This document shows, one piece after another, positions 25,701 to 39,239 of a stretch of DNA of 64,000 bases (its first letter is position 1; the number at the start of each line of letters is the position of its first letter). The position numbers were made by a program, and so were the translations under genes. This DNA is from Chlorops oryzae. Its lineage: Eukaryota; Arthropoda; Insecta; Diptera; Chloropidae. The notes under the pieces are model-generated. The model had not been told where the DNA came from. It searched no databases and saw only the letters and a list, made by a program, of their open reading frames with translations. Where the stretch lies: the NCBI GenBank assembly GCA_020466095.1, contig CM035806.1, positions 16,793,224-16,857,223 on the forward strand, read 5' to 3'.

Positions 25701-28700
25701 CGATGAAATCTTTCCAACTAATGTTCAAGAAGATTTCGGTGACTATTTGATGGCGGATACCTTGGAACAAAGCAAGAAAATTGAAATTAAAACGAAGAAA
25801 ACAAAACAAATGTTGGATGATGAATTAATTGCAAATATTGCTCAAGATTTTATAAAATTGTTGGAGCAGTATGTGGTGAGTCGCTACTATTATCGTTCAG
25901 AGAGCAGTAATAATAACCTGCAAGATGGTAGTCTCCACTTTGTTTCCATGGCTGTTAATAGGTTACAAACATTCGCTATGCTTTTTGAACGTCATAAACT
26001 TGGATTGAACGATTGGTTAGATCAACAAGCGTACAATAGCTTATGCCTGGCTGTAACAATGCAAGCACGTCGTTTACAGGAATCTCCTGCAAATGTCACT
26101 GCCCATCAGACAACAAAATTAAAAAAGGGTTGCTATAATTTCTACAAAGACCCGAATGTAGCTGAAATCGTTGAATGCATGGAACTTTTGGAACGTATTA
26201 CCGCATTAGTGCAGATTCAATTAGATTTATATCCAGAACATGCATCACTTATAGATATACAACAAATTATAGTACGAATATATCGATTGCCCTCGAATGC
26301 ACCGTTAGTACGCTTTAGTACGGGTTTCCAGCTCTTACGCCAAAAGCTTGCACAATGGAATGAAGTCGCACACAAGAACAATCATTTACGCAACGAAGAA
26401 GCAGAACTTGCGGAATATATCCAAAAATGGATGCGACTTGAATTACAATGCTGGAGAAATTGTCTAAATGAGACACAAAATTTTGTAGAAGCACATGGTT
26501 ATCGCTATTGGTTTTATATTTACAATCTCTTACACGAATATCTAAATAGTAAAGAACTCGATTCCTCTTATACGGATATCAAATATGCTGAGAAACGGTT
26601 CGGAGACGCTGAAATTCTCGATGCCAGTGATCTTGATGAAAAGCAAAAAGTCGAATTAATGGATATTATAAGAATTTTGCGTCAATTCATCGAGGCATCA
26701 TGCTATGGAGACTTTCATGTTCGCCTACGGCTTTTGCAAACTTTTGAGCTCTATTTGCAATGCCAGAAGATGGAGGCTAACGATCAAGTTGATGCACTCA
26801 TTGCTGCGCTTCATAATTTACAAGTGTACTATGCGCAATTTATGCAAGAGATTATTGATTTCAAGCAACAGTCCATGCGTGCACCCATCGAAAAGAAACT
26901 AAAGGAACTCGTTAAGATCGAAAGTTATAATAAAGATCTCTCGTACTTTAGTATGCGTAATAATGTCGCGCGTGTGCATAGGAATCTCAATAAATTTCTG
27001 AAGGAATATCGTCAGCAGTTGAAGCAAAAAATAACTCCGGTCTTTCAACCACAAGATGCAACAGTGAAGGATTATAATAATTTCGAAAATGTCAAAGGCA
27101 AAGCATTACGACACGATAGTAAAGTGAAATATAATGTTATGGTTGATGTTAAATATTTTATAGCACCTGAGGAGTTAAAAAAAAGACTTAAGAACGTCTA
27201 CACGACAATTGATACGCAGCTCACGAAAGTTACGAAACATTTTCTAACGTCACGTAACGTGGTCAAATCAACGATTCAGCACAGTTCGTACCCTCAAATG
27301 ATAATGGCATTGGATGAATTGTTGGCATCACAGTTGGAACGATGCGAGCATTTGCGCAGTCTCAGCGTTGATCGTTCGAAAGAACGTCCAAAGCAAGTGA
27401 TAGAAGCCAAACAGATATTGCAACAAAAACGCAAAGGTCTAACGGATCTTTTCAAAATTTTGACTGCACTTGGAGTAAGCTATAAATCAGGTCTATTGGA
27501 GCAAAACTTATCTACGGAATTTGTTGATTATACACTGCCACCATTTTGCATACGAAATATGCTCTGCGGCGGGGACTCTTCAAAAGATAAACAACAAGTC
27601 GTTCTTGCTAATATGCTTCAATTGTACGAACATCTCGACCGCTACTATGCGAAGAGTGTATTCAAATTAAAATTACTCCAAAATATAATGTTAACACCGC
27701 TTTCGGAACTTGGACCACCCAATATCGAACGCATTAAGGGATTTGCAGTTAGTATGTTCCTGCTCGTGCAGCAACAACGTCGACTTTTAGCAACAGCAAC
27801 ACATGAGTGTTATATCTTAAAGTGTTCTTTGAAGCGCTTGAGATCTTTGGCTGAACTCAGCACCAACCAAGCCGCCGACCTAAAGGAATCATGTTTAAAT
27901 TTTGCTAGCAATAAAAAAATCTTTCAAACATTGAAATGCTCTGCCACACAAATACGTTTTGTATTGGAACAGTTTGCCGTCCTATTAGATTGTGCACCAA
28001 AAGACGCCAACAGCTCACTTCAAGTTCTTAATAGTAGGACCGTAGACACGTTATCGAAGGACAACAATAATTATATAAAATTAAGTAAAAACTGCAATGA
28101 AGTATTGGAAACGTTAGCTAAATTATTGGAAAGTATGTCTACATATGATGAAAAATTTTTGGACCTTGCCAAAATCGAGAAATTAAAAAAGCAACACGAT
28201 CAAGTTGTAGAAATTTTAAAGTCAATGCAGCAATTATGCAAACTGTCGGGGGGCACTAAAAATGAATTCTTGCCCTTAGCCAAGCCACTGACTTCATTGT
28301 TAAGTTATATTGAGCACACTAACAATGTTATCGATGAGGATACGGATCTTAAAGGCATAGAAGCTGATCAGATGGAAGCAATACTAGCAGAAATTTTGCA
28401 CAACATTTTGTTGTCACTACAGAAACTATACAAGCAACATGAAAAGCCAGCTTTGGAAAGTTCCATTGAAGGAAAAACCTCACCAACGAAACGTTCAAAC
28501 AATGCCGAGGACGAAAACGAATTGCAGGAGCGACATTTGAGAACGCTTTACAATTCTTTGGACGTCGATTGGTGCAACTTAAATGTAAACGGCATTGGAA
28601 ATAAGCTTGAGGAATTGTTACAAACTTTTAGTGCTTCGCCGGCTACGTCAGACAAACTATTGCAGATTCGGAAATTAGCAATATTATTGCCACTGCTTGA

Positions 28701-31700
28701 GCAATATTATTTGATGGCTGAATATGAGTTGCTACAGCAACTTGGTGCTCACAAGGTGTCTGCCAAGATGCTATCGATTATGCTAACAGTTTTTGTTGAA
28801 GTTAGCACAAAAGGTTTCTGCGTTCCACCTGATTTAATGTATGATGATGAAGAGCAAGGTGAAAAGAAGAAAGATCAAAAAGAAGGTGAAGGCTTTGGAC
28901 TTGAAGATGGTACAGGCGAGAAAGATGCTTCGGATAAAATTGAGTCTGAAGATCAGCTGGACGATGCTAAACGTCCCGAAGACCGTAATAATAAAGATGA
29001 TCAAGAAAAGCAAGAGAATTGTAAAGAGGAAAAAGGTATAGAGATGAGCGAAGATTTCGATGGAGAAATGCAGGATGTTGAAAAGCCTGAGAATGAAGAA
29101 GACGATAGCGGTGAATCGGAGAATGAAGATGAGATGAATAAAGAAATGGGTGAAACGGAGGATGGTGCAGAGAAATTGGACGAGCAAATTTGGGGTGATG
29201 ACGCAGAGAAGGAAGAAGACGAAGATAATTCTGAAATGAAGGATGAAGATGACGGAAAAGGTACAAAAGATGAAAAGGATACTCACAATGATTTGGATAC
29301 AAAGAATGAAGAAGCAAAGAAAGAAGACAATGAACTTGAAAACGATGGACTGGATGCAACCAATAAAACTCCGGAAGAAGACAAGCGTAAAAAACAGAAA
29401 CCGGATATTGATAATATAAAGGAATCTGACATAGGCGAAGATCAAGATAATCCATACCACAACGAACTCGAAGAACCACCTGAACCTGAAGAAATGGATC
29501 TGGGAGATATGAACAATAACGATGGGGAAAACGATGGTGACAATGACCAAGAGGAGGATAATGAGAATCCTTTTGATATTGACAGTATGAAGCAAAATAT
29601 GAATGACACTAAAGAAGAAAATGAAACGGACGATAAAGACGATAATATGAACCAGGAAAATGATGATGGCAACAGTAGTGACGATAGTGATAAGGAAAAT
29701 GTTGACGAGCCGAACGATAATGTCAAAGAAGAGGAAAAAGCGGCCGATAATGATGAAGAGAATGTGGATGAAAATCAAAATACGGAAAATGAAAAAGAAA
29801 ATGACACGGACACGCAAAACCGGGGAGAATTAGTCGAAGAAAATATCGAAGAAAACGTTGAGTCTGAAAAGGAAAACAAAGAGGAAACCCAGGAAGAGTA
29901 TACACCGTCGATAGATAAACCCAGTGAGGAGAAAAATATACAGGCCATGCCAAATACCGATGATAAAGCTTCAGCGGATAAAACGCCAAATGAACAGGTC
30001 GACAAAAATGTAAAGCAAGATCAGAAGATGGATGAACAAGAAACTGGTGAAGAGAAAGATGGAATAGGACAAGCTGAAAATGAGGTTAGTGAAAAGGTCA
30101 CTTTAGAGTTGATTGATTTTCACTTTTTTCGATTGAAGGAAATTTTTATTTTTGCAATATTCGAGAAAAGTAAAAATGCATTTATTTTAAAGGAAAATGA
30201 CGGTGGTCATCAGGGAATCGCGGAAACAAAAGAAACAATCTCCAAGGAAGATCGTAAAAATGAGCAGCAAACAAAAGAAAAACGTAAACAAGGTCAAACC
30301 AATGAAGAGCGCAGTTTAGGTAAGCATACCATACGAACATTTAATTAAATCATACTCGCAGCTTCATTTTTAATATATATACCATAGGAGAGGCAGAGAA
30401 AAACAAACTAAAGCAGTTAAAAACAATTGACAAATTAAAAGAAGAAAACAAAGAGACGGATGATAATACGGATAATGATGAAAAGGATGTAGTAGATTCA
30501 GAAGAGTATCAACATGTGAAGGAACCGAAAAACAGTGACAAGACAACATTAGACAACGCGACGGAGGAGCAATCAAAGAAAATACAACACAAAGAAGATG
30601 AAAAGACGGAAGAAGATCCTGAAGTAGTGGATGCTTCTGAATCGAATGATGATTTAATGGAAGTTCATGAAATTGAGAATCCAGACGAATTTGAAAATGT
30701 CGAAGAAGTCTCCGCTGAAAAGAACGAATCCAAGTCCGAAAAACCATCAAAGAGTGAGAAAACAAAGGAGCGTACTGAAACGGAAGAAAAAGTTGAAGTT
30801 GAGGGCGAAATTGTAACGACAATGAATGTTCCCCGAAGTGATGATACAACTGCACACTACAAGTGAGTATTAAAAGATTATTTGAAAATCCACCAAAAAT
30901 GACTTTTATGCACTATGCAGCAAAGAAATCCTACTCGATACAACTCAAGCTGAAGAAATGAATGCAAAACAGCTTTTCGAAATGAAGAAATTGTATCAAC
31001 AGCAAATGGAAAGTAGTAAAGGTGTAAGTTTCTTGATCGCCAAAGCAGCATATGCTTTTGAATTTTTAACCATACCGTTTTTTATTATGTAGGATCTGCC
31101 CGGGCATGAGCAGTACGAAACATGGCAAATGATATCAAATCGCATGTCGCAAAGTGCACGTGAGCTCTGTGAGCAGTTACGTCTAATATTGGAGCCAACA
31201 AAGTGTACACGCCTCAAAGGCGATTATCGTACAGGGCGTCGAATAAATATGAAAAAGATCATTCCATATATTGCATCACAATTTCGAAAGGACAAAATTT
31301 GGCTGAGACGAACGAAGCCGGCGCAACGAGATTATAAAATAACGATTGCCATTGATGATTCCAAGTCGATGCATCATAACAATTCAAAGATATTGACACT
31401 TGAAGCGATTTCTTTGATTTCGCAAGCACTAACCTTATTGGAAAGCGGTAGATTGTCGGTTATATCCTTTGGTGAAGCACCGAAAATAGTACTGAATCAT
31501 ACCGAGCAGTTCGATGGTCCAAAACTCGTGAACTCTTTAAACTTTTCGCAAGAGAAGACGAAAATTGCAGAATTATTAGATTTCATACGCACTGTTAACA
31601 CAGAGGAGGCCGGATCCAGCTCCGATAATAGACTCTTTGAAAATTTACTACTAGTGCTGAGCGATGGTCGAAATATATTTAGCGAAGGAAGGACTAAGGT

Positions 31701-32096
31701 ATCGTAACTGGCATAAAATAACATAATTCTTGTAAATTTCAACTTATTTAATTTGCTTTTGCAGGTTAAAAACTCCATTAAGTTGGCACGCTTACAGCGT
31801 ATTTTCTTAGTCTATGTCATTATCGATAATCCAGAAAACAAAGTATGTACATAATATTCCACTTCAATATTATTTCCGATCATTACTCCGTTTCAAAAAA
31901 ACCCATTTCTTTGCAGAATTCTATACTCGACATACAAACAATGGAAATGCTACCTGATTCCCGCATCAATATCAAGTCATATCTCGATGATTTCCCCTTT
32001 CCCTATTATGTCATTGTACGTGATTTGAACCAGTTACCATTGGTCTTGAGCGAGGCTATGCGTCAATGGTTCGAACTTGTTAATAGTGAACAGTAA
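13701..32096 (+). CDS. MDN1: Midasin, giant AAA+ ATPase of 60S ribosome assembly
   Basis: Exons: 13701-13817, 13891-14117, 14249-15198, 15267-15430, 15494-20825, 20885-21047, 21734-30084, 30193-30319, 30388-30862, 30921-31023, 31093-31698, 31765-31842, 31917-32096. The total is about 5,620 residues (human about 5,596). Six Walker A motifs appear in order: GPVGCGKTT (residue ~317), GETGVGKTS (~748), GPTSAGKTS (~1153), GPTGCGKTT (~1461), GAPGVGKTS (~1820), GATDAGKTK (~2226). Walker B is clear in modules 2-5 (e.g. WVLLDEINLAS) but degenerate in module 6 (ALEHVNL). A long helical linker, a D/E-rich region (~4690-5290) and a C-terminal MIDAS domain (IDDSKSM, ~5420) follow. The protein is known to use MIDAS to pull Ytm1/Rsa4-type factors off pre-60S particles. 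Frame changes by +1 between 14608 and 14705. I prefer the ATG at 13701; an in-frame ATG lies at 13665. Confidence 0.97.
21221..21436 (+). repeat. 38-bp tandem satellite inside midasin intron 6
   Basis: The block TTACATATG recurs at 21221, 21259, 21297, 21335, 21373 and 21411, exactly 38 bp apart each time. Each unit carries two CATATATG palindromes. Less regular ATATATGA-rich sequence extends the array to about 21070 on the left and 21570 on the right. It lies wholly within the intron 21048-21733. Confidence 0.92.
28840..30830 (+). other. MDN1: Midasin D/E-rich low-complexity coding region
   Basis: Roughly 600 residues, dominated by Asp, Glu, Lys and Asn, with GAA/GAT-rich codons. They span the 3' end of the large exon and the exons at 30193-30319 and 30388-30862. 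This is the known acidic segment that tethers the MIDAS domain in midasins. Expansion of the GAA/GAT repeats makes the length variable between species. Confidence 0.9.
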
Positions 32097-32183
32097 TGAA
32101 ATATGATTATAAAATAATCACTTCTAAGTAGTTTTTAGTTCTGTAAGTTTATACTTTTATAGACAACCGAAAAATAATTCAAT

Positions 32184-32189
32184 AATAAA
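32184..32189 (+). terminator. Likely midasin poly(A) signal
   Basis: AATAAA lies 88 bp after the midasin stop codon and is followed by a T run. Confidence 0.55.
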
Positions 32190-32691
32190 AGTTTTTTTTT
32201 TTTTCAAAGTGAATTTCTAAATGCGTTCGACATATTTTTTTGATTATGCGCCATAATCCAGTCGTAAAGGAAAATTGTTTTTGATATTACTGGCGACTTC
32301 CGATTTAACGATCTCTATCTTGCCAGAAATTTCCGTTAAATTGAATAGGTGTACCTACTATCACATAGTTAACTTTTTTTAATTTTAATTAAATAAAACT
32401 AAAAATTGTGCTTTCAAAAGAATTATAACGAACAAAAATGACATCGTGTTAACAAATGAATTTGTTGAAACTTACCAAGTCCAGTTATGCACAAAAACTT
32501 GTTTTGCATTCCTCTTTGTTCCTATTTATGGCTTTTTCTGTTTAAAAGGGCACTCAAACGAGCTTTCTGCCATTTTGCTCATTATATAAGGTACTCAATG
32601 GAAAGAATTTGAATGCTCGTTAAATCCGAATTTCGCTGTTGTAGAATGCTCATCTAACGTCACGACTGCACAACACAATACAGAAGTATAT
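32190..32691. other. Short interval between the converging midasin and Pngl genes
   Basis: This AT-rich sequence is about 500 bp long. I see no gene or element in it. It presumably holds the Pngl 3' untranslated region. Confidence 0.5.
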
Positions 32692-35361
32692 TTATTCAAA
32701 TTCAATTTGTAAGTCAAATGGATAATCTTTCGAATTTAGACTTTGTCGAAATAGCTGAGTATGCTGCCAAGCAACATCCCCTTTGCCGCCCGACAATTCA
32801 GCACGAATCTGAAACTCATCGGCACCTTTAAGCGTTGCCTCATTAACACCGTCAACGGGTTCGATTTTAACAGCTATGTGACCCTCACCAAAAGTCTTCT
32901 TTTCAAAAACGAGGTTATAAGATTTTACCCTCAGACCAGCTGCTTTTGAACTGAACTTCCAAACGATCTCCGCCGAGTTGCTGTCCTCTGTAAAGAATAG
33001 AAATGTAAAAACCAATGTATTGGCAAACCGATTCATTCGTTCGTACCAACACGCGCCAAATAAACCATTTTCCAGTCACGCTCAACTTTTCGTATTATAT
33101 TCTTCGATGAGAATTGAGCACTTTGCCAGGTTTTATATGTTGCGATGATTTTGATACAAGATCCATCTAAAATTTAGAGCAACTAAAAGAATTACTAATC
33201 CTCAACAAAAAATGCATATAACGCAGAACCTTTAATATAACGTTCATAAAGATCAGTTGTGCAGCAGTACCGTATGTTTAGTTGCTTCTTCTGTGCTTCC
33301 TCATCGTTGGGTTTAAAGACAAAGATCTGCACAAGAGAAAAAAAAAACTATCATAGTATCAATAACATAAATATTTTGAATAAATATATATACATCACTA
33401 AAAGTATGCTCTCCTCGAGACTGGCGCCATGCCAAACTTCCTGAACTACGTCCTTTAAGTTCACTTTCTGTTGGTTGCCTAAGGAAAAGAATATAAATTT
33501 TTTAGAATTGATACAAAGAAACCGAGTTTCATCATCATCTATTCTACCTTTCTACCGTTAATTGAATTAATTCCAGCATGCAGCGCTGATTTAATAACTT
33601 TTTCTGTGACTCATCGAAATGCATTTGCCGTTTTGATCTGATTGCAATTATTGCTTTATTCAGATCCAATTCTGTGCAGTAGCGTCGTTTGGAACGTATT
33701 TGTTGATGGTTATTCGTGTATCTCCATGTAACATCTTGCATGTCATTACATGAATAGGCAAAAACATAATCAATGTCACGCTTCCAACCATGCTGATACA
33801 TTAACGGTGAATCAACAACATTGTCCGAAGGATCGACATGCAGCCACCGTAATTGACTTTCAGAATAAACCTTTAAAAATTAGTTATCAATAATTTAGTA
33901 CATTTTTGTACAAAATTAATATTGCAGAACTAACCTCCGTCCAAACATGATCAAAATATGAGTGTACGATACGCGCATCATAGTCCAAGCAGCGGCAAAG
34001 AAACGTAAAACAGTTTGCATATTCACCGCAGCGACCTCTTCTTGCAACGAGCAGCTGAGCAATATCGTTGTAACGATAAAACTTTGTCTCTTGACCACAA
34101 CAAAGTCCGACTTCAACATTTATATCACCTTCTGTTTGTGTGCGAATCAATTTGTTCTCGTCTTTGCCGCAGACTTTACATGGTATATTATCGAACCATT
34201 CAAAAAACTCGGTATTAAACCAGTTGACTAGCTCCACAAGTATTAGATCTCGTATGCATGGCTCCTGTTGCCTACTTTGGTCACGTGTACACTTTTCCTC
34301 ATCACGTTCTTCCTGCATGGCAATTAATTTCTCGCTAGCCTTTTGAGTTAACTCGTCAATTGGTATCAGTGCTCGTCCAGTTTCCAGTAGTTTTTCATCC
34401 TCATATTGCATTACAGCATCGGAATGGAGTTCCAACGATTGCAGAAATTTGTTTGGCGAGCGCTTTAACAGTAATAAGAATAAATTCAAACAAAATATTG
34501 TGGATGATTCGAATGTTCAAATTATCAAGAGTGTTGAAAATGTTCAAAAGGACATTCATCTGTTGTATTTTCTCTTCAATTAGTGCCCTTAACATATCGT
34601 ATCAGGGATTGGAAGAGTAAACTATCTTGAGCAAATCTCACAATATTAAGTTCGTATAAGTGCAATTTTTTTTTTTTAGCATATATTTATACATATGAGG
34701 ATTTCCCAAATTCAAAAAGAAATTGTTTTGATAATTTACTAGAGCTTTTTTTCGTAGAGATGCTTACCAAAAGACGTGGAAATGTTATGCGCTGTCTGTA
34801 GGGTTTTAAACTGGGTAGTGGGACAACCGGACTGTTATCATTATCTACTCTGTTTAAAGATGGCAGCGACATTTTTGCAGGATCGTTAACTAAACAAAAA
34901 TAAATTTCGTAAAATTGAATGTAAAATGAATAAAAAAATGTTTCTGACTCACCATTTGGAGCACCGAGCTTTAGCCACGCGTCTCGACGCGATCGCAGCA
35001 CATCACGATATTGACGGATTTGTTGAAGCGGCACCGCTTTTGGCAATGTGTACTCTTTCGTTTGATAATTGCACTGGAATCCAATAGCGGCGAGTACTTG
35101 CAATGAACCATCTAAACAGAGTAGTTTCTCTTTGATTGTTTTATTCTCTAAGCGCACAGTTCGGTATTTGGAATTTGTTGGCTCGTTCAGTATATTGTCA
35201 AGTAGTGTTAATAGAATGCGTGCTGCTTCCAGATACGAGTCTTTCGATGCGGCATCCGAAGCAGCTCCATCAATTCTGGGCTCTATTAGTTTGATGCAAT
35301 CTATGTTAATCTCTGGCATGCCAGAAGACATGTCGGAGACGAGGGCAAAAATGTTAAGCAA
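32692..35361 (-). CDS. Pngl: Cytosolic peptide:N-glycanase (PNGase, NGLY1 family)
   Basis: There are eight exons with matching phases: 35361-34953, 34889-34768, 34462-33935, 33870-33548, 33478-33394, 33326-33230, 33166-33047 and 32987-32692. The product is 659 residues if translation starts at 35361; an in-frame Met follows ten residues later. Domains in order: N-terminal PUB domain ([14 protein letters not shown] to [14 protein letters not shown] region), transglutaminase-like core with two CxxC zinc pairs, and C-terminal PAW domain ending [16 protein letters not shown]. The catalytic triad is C322 ([10 protein letters not shown]), H349 (DHVWTEV) and D366 (WLHVDPSDN). The spacing of 27 and 17 residues equals that of the human enzyme as I recall it. 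The enzyme removes N-glycans from misfolded glycoproteins exported from the ER. The 34462 acceptor has a weak pyrimidine tract. Confidence 0.96.
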
Positions 35362-35950
35362 ATGACAAAATCAGCAACTCAAGTGGAAAATGGGCGTGTG
35401 TTGGCCGTCCGTGAGCGAGTATAAAGGCGACGCAGTCAATTTAATGCGATACAATGCACTTGAAGAAAGCTTCCGCTTGTTGTCTTAAGTCTTTTCGTTC
35501 GTTCGTTGTATTGGTGTGCAATTAATTTAATTTCTAGCATAACTTATAAGTTGTACAATTTCTTTTTGTTCAGCCATTTAGAAATGCATCACATACAATT
35601 TCGCTCGGCTGATTCTCGCTCTCTAGACGTTGTAAGCGATTTACAATTAAATTTCAAATTATTTATGTACAAAACTTAATTTAGCAGAAGCACTCCGAAA
35701 GAACCACAAAAAAGTGTATAGTCAGCTGTTTTCGGTTTTTGTCTTTCTCTTTTCTTATCAGAAAAATGATTAAAATTGTGCGCAATCGAAACCTTGCAAT
35801 AAGCTCGTTCTGTGCGTTACGTCACTTCAGTTCAAGTTCCCTAATAAAATACAAGTCTATTTAAAATAATTTCTTTTCAAAGCAAAATTTTTATACGCTT
35901 TCCGCTTAGAAAAAAAGACTCATTTAAAGCGCAAAGGGACGTTACGGTTA

Positions 35951-35958
35951 TGACGTCA
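35951..35958. promoter_or_regulatory. CRE palindrome TGACGTCA
   Basis: A perfect cAMP-response-type octamer, 590 bp upstream of the Pngl start, with a second half-site (TTACGTCA) near 35818. CREB/ATF binding is inferred from the motif only. Confidence 0.3.
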
Positions 35959-36597
35959 TAATTTCATTTTACGTTCTGTTCCAGACAATTTGTAATAAAA
36001 CGGATCGGAATTTTCACTTTTATTTCAATCGCTTTATTTTGTATATTTCTATACGTATTTCGGCGAATTCGCTTCCGCATTCATCAGGATGATTCCTAAT
36101 TCTTACTTCTAAAAATTGTTAAAAAGGATTTTACTCCATACAATGGCTTTGTAAAAGAGAATTGTTAGAACAATTTTTATGTCACTTAAGTCACATTTTT
36201 GGTTATCTGTATTCATATTACTATTTTAAATTTCCCTTGCGTTATCGGTTAGAGAGTTATGGTATGGAATAAAATTTGTTTTAAAAATTTTTAGAAGCTC
36301 TAGTGATAACAGTTCTACAAATTGTAAATTTTCTTCATTCTTATTCAATTTGAAATTTTTAAATAGAATGTGTTCGAAACGTATGTACATCAGAAGTGTT
36401 CGTGTCAGAGCAAAAGTGTTCGAAATGCGACGATCTGATAAGCGCGATTAGATGAAATAAACGAACTGAAATATTTGTTACGTTCACTTGGTATAGAACT
36501 GCTGACCTAAAAAAAACCAGTTTTTTAAGCGTTTTCATCTTGTCTCCCAATGCTCCGTGCGGGGCACATTTTTACACTATACTATATATAGACTATA

Positions 36598-37238
36598 CAG
36601 GGTGTCCCGTTAGGTAGTACATTCCTTTACAGGGGTGGTAGGGGAGTCCAAGATGAACAAAAAATCGTATGTGAGGTGGGGGTCCCAAATGCACCCCTGA
36701 GGAGTTATAGGGCCTTAAAGTTTTTTGGCACTAAGTCCAGAAAAAACAATTCTCCCACGCTAGTGGCTTACTGTAGAAAAAAAAATGTTATGCGGTTTGA
36801 AAGCCAATTGTACAGGCTTTTGGGCAAAATTGAATTGATGGTCAAAATTGCAGTTATTGTGTGAAAAATAAACGCTCAAAGTCAAAAAATCTGAAAAAAA
36901 TTTTCAATTATTTTACTTTGGGAGCCATTTTGGTATGGAAAAGGTCCAATTAACACATGCTTTTTTAATTTTTTTTTAAATCTTCCATCAATTTACTTCA
37001 AATCTGTGGTACATTTGTTATACCTTATTTGCGGTTTAACCATCGAAAAAATGGGATTTAAAAACGAACTTCAACTTTTTTTTATGTGATGAAATTCTTA
37101 AAAGAGCCAAAAAAACTTTAAGGCCCTATAACTCCTCAGGGGTGCATTTGGGACCCCCACCTCACTTACGATTTTTTGTTCATCTTGGACTCCCCTACCA
37201 CCCCTGTAAAGGAATGTACTACCTTACGGGACACCCTG
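36598..37238. mobile_element. 641-bp MITE with ~125-bp terminal inverted repeats and TA duplication
   Basis: The ends start CAGGGTGTCCCGT and remain inverted-complementary for about 125 bp, through 'GGGGTCCCAAATGCACCCCT' and 'TATAGGGCCTTAAAG'. TA flanks each side (36596-36597 and 37239-37240), as for Tc1/mariner-type insertions. The middle is AT-rich and carries no transposase. Confidence 0.85.
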
Positions 37239-38050
37239 TATACATGTATATATGAAAAGAAAATATAAAAAAAAAACAAATATTTAGAATTTCATACAAA
37301 ATTTATTTGTTCCAAAGTTAATAATAAAGGCAATTCTATGGGCGTATCAGTATAATTAATATTCAAAGGTATTGGATTTCACAACATCACATGAATGAAC
37401 ATTTTCAATACAGCATATATTAATAATTAATAATCAAAAAAGATTATCAAAGCGAACGGTATAGTTTGCTCCAATTAAATGCTAAACCAAACTTAAGAAA
37501 CCTTTTAAAATTGAATTTTATAAAGAGTGATCTCCATATGAATGTTTTTAAGCTCGTTTGAAAGCATCTCAACAATGGCCTTTTTTGAATTTTAGGAGCG
37601 CCATTTATTAATTTGATGTAAACGCTAAAAATTAAAATGAAAATCAATTTAAAATAAAAAGTAAAATTATTTGAAATAAAAAGCAATATGTAATATTATA
37701 TTTCAAGAAGTGTAAGTAATAGATAAAGCTTTAGCTCTCACTAACGATGAAATCGATTTTCATAAAAAATTAGCCAAACTAAAAAATAAGAATTTTTATT
37801 AAGTAATTAAGAGAACGAAGTTAACCAAATGAACGTAGCTTTTCGAGACGCACATTTCAATGTGAAAAAAAGGCTCATAAGTGGGAATATGTATATGCCA
37901 ATTATCCTCTCTTATTTATATCGCTAGGTTGAATGTTAATTGGGGCAAAAATTTTAGAAGTTTTACTTCGAAGCTTTCTTGACTTCAAAAGCCAAGTTTT
38001 ACTGAGTACCAAATTTATAGGAATCAAAAGGAACCGATATATATATATAT

Positions 38051-38437
38051 CGTCGGCTTAAAGTGTAAACCTGCTAACTAACAATTTCAAAACTTTACAG
38101 GGTAAACAAAAAACACTTTTTTTTCAAGACTTCAAAGTAGGGAAGGAGACCCAAAATATGGATGGTTTATTTTGTTTCTATATGAAGTCTCTTCTAAATT
38201 CGATTCTGTGCACCATACAACGTCTACTTGGAGTCTCTTGTTGGTGTTAGCTGTGAACTTTGACCACAGCTGGACTTAGCAGTTTTACTCATCACCAATT
38301 TCTCCGTATTTAGAATTTGAAATTAAGAAAATTTTTTTTTTTGCCTGACGATGCACTGTGCTTTTTTCTTTCGAATGACATCGAAAAGTCGGAATCGGTC
38401 AAAAGTGGACTTAGCAGGTTTACGCTTTAAGCCGACG
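38051..38437. mobile_element. 387-bp MITE with ~28-bp terminal inverted repeats
   Basis: The ends CGTCGGCTTAAAGTGTAAAC and the near-exact reverse complement at 38410-38437 continue through CCTGCTAA. Both sides are flanked by ATAT, so the duplication could be TA or ATAT. No coding sequence. Confidence 0.78.
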
Positions 38438-39239
38438 ATATATGATGCGCTTTTTATGATTTTAGCTTCTTTCTATAGACGTTAAACTATTCTCAAGGAG
38501 CTTATTTTTACATTTACAATAACATTATAAAGTTTTTATCAATGCAGTTAACGCATTCACTTTCACGTATGAAGCAGAACAAGAACACCACAGACAAAAG
38601 GCAATGTTATAATTGTAATAAAAATATTGTTCATATTTTTGAGTTTATTCTCACAGAGTAAATATATATTTTTCGTTGAAGCAAGTATATATAAATAGTA
38701 AATAGAATTTCATGTATTTTGTTTTTTATTTGTTTTTACTTCCTAATTATTTGAAAGAAACAGATTTTTTCCGAGTTATATGCTTATTTAGGTGTTGTTG
38801 TTGGTATTATATTCACCAAACTTACTACATCAATCGAATGAATCAGCATTTTGATAATAGTAAGCACAACACACACACACACTACACACACTCCAAACAT
38901 TTATCAGATGTTACTTTTTAAGTCTTTCCACAACAAGACCCTTGACCTTCTTTGAAAACATAATTAAAAATGTGTTAACAATACAAGATTTCCTGAAAAA
39001 GGAATCTTAAAATATACGATGATGAAATAATTTCTTTATGAATCAATAAGAGACGAATGCGACATCAAATATGGCTTAAATTCGAATGCCATAAGTGCTC
39101 TGGATGGTGGTTAAAAGTATAGCATGCATGCTGTAGTGGCAAACTGTTTTAATTTTAGTTGAATTTGAAGGTAGAATTAATATTAACGTTGTTAATGAAG
39201 CTGATGTCTGTCTGTCTATGTAGTACGGTGTTCAGTTAT

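Larger units (their letters stand above)
35362..39239. other. Intergenic between Pngl and the TPD52-like gene
   Basis: No coding exon is recognised. The interval holds a CRE-type palindrome (35951-35958), two MITEs (36598-37238 and 38051-38437), an AC-rich microsatellite near 38868-38895 and AT-rich filler. A plus-strand TATAAA at about 35420 lies just outside the Pngl start, but no plus-strand gene follows. Confidence 0.55.

Noticed and set aside
28834..29817. Long minus-strand open frame (327 residues, Ile/Phe-rich)
   Set aside because: It is the antisense shadow of the GAA/GAT-rich acidic region of midasin; its composition is just the reverse of that low-complexity sequence.
35415..35450. 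Plus-strand TATAAA with a possible initiator near 35443
   Set aside because: No plus-strand coding sequence follows for several kilobases, and the site lies at the start of the minus-strand Pngl gene; left as a chance match or unknown RNA start.
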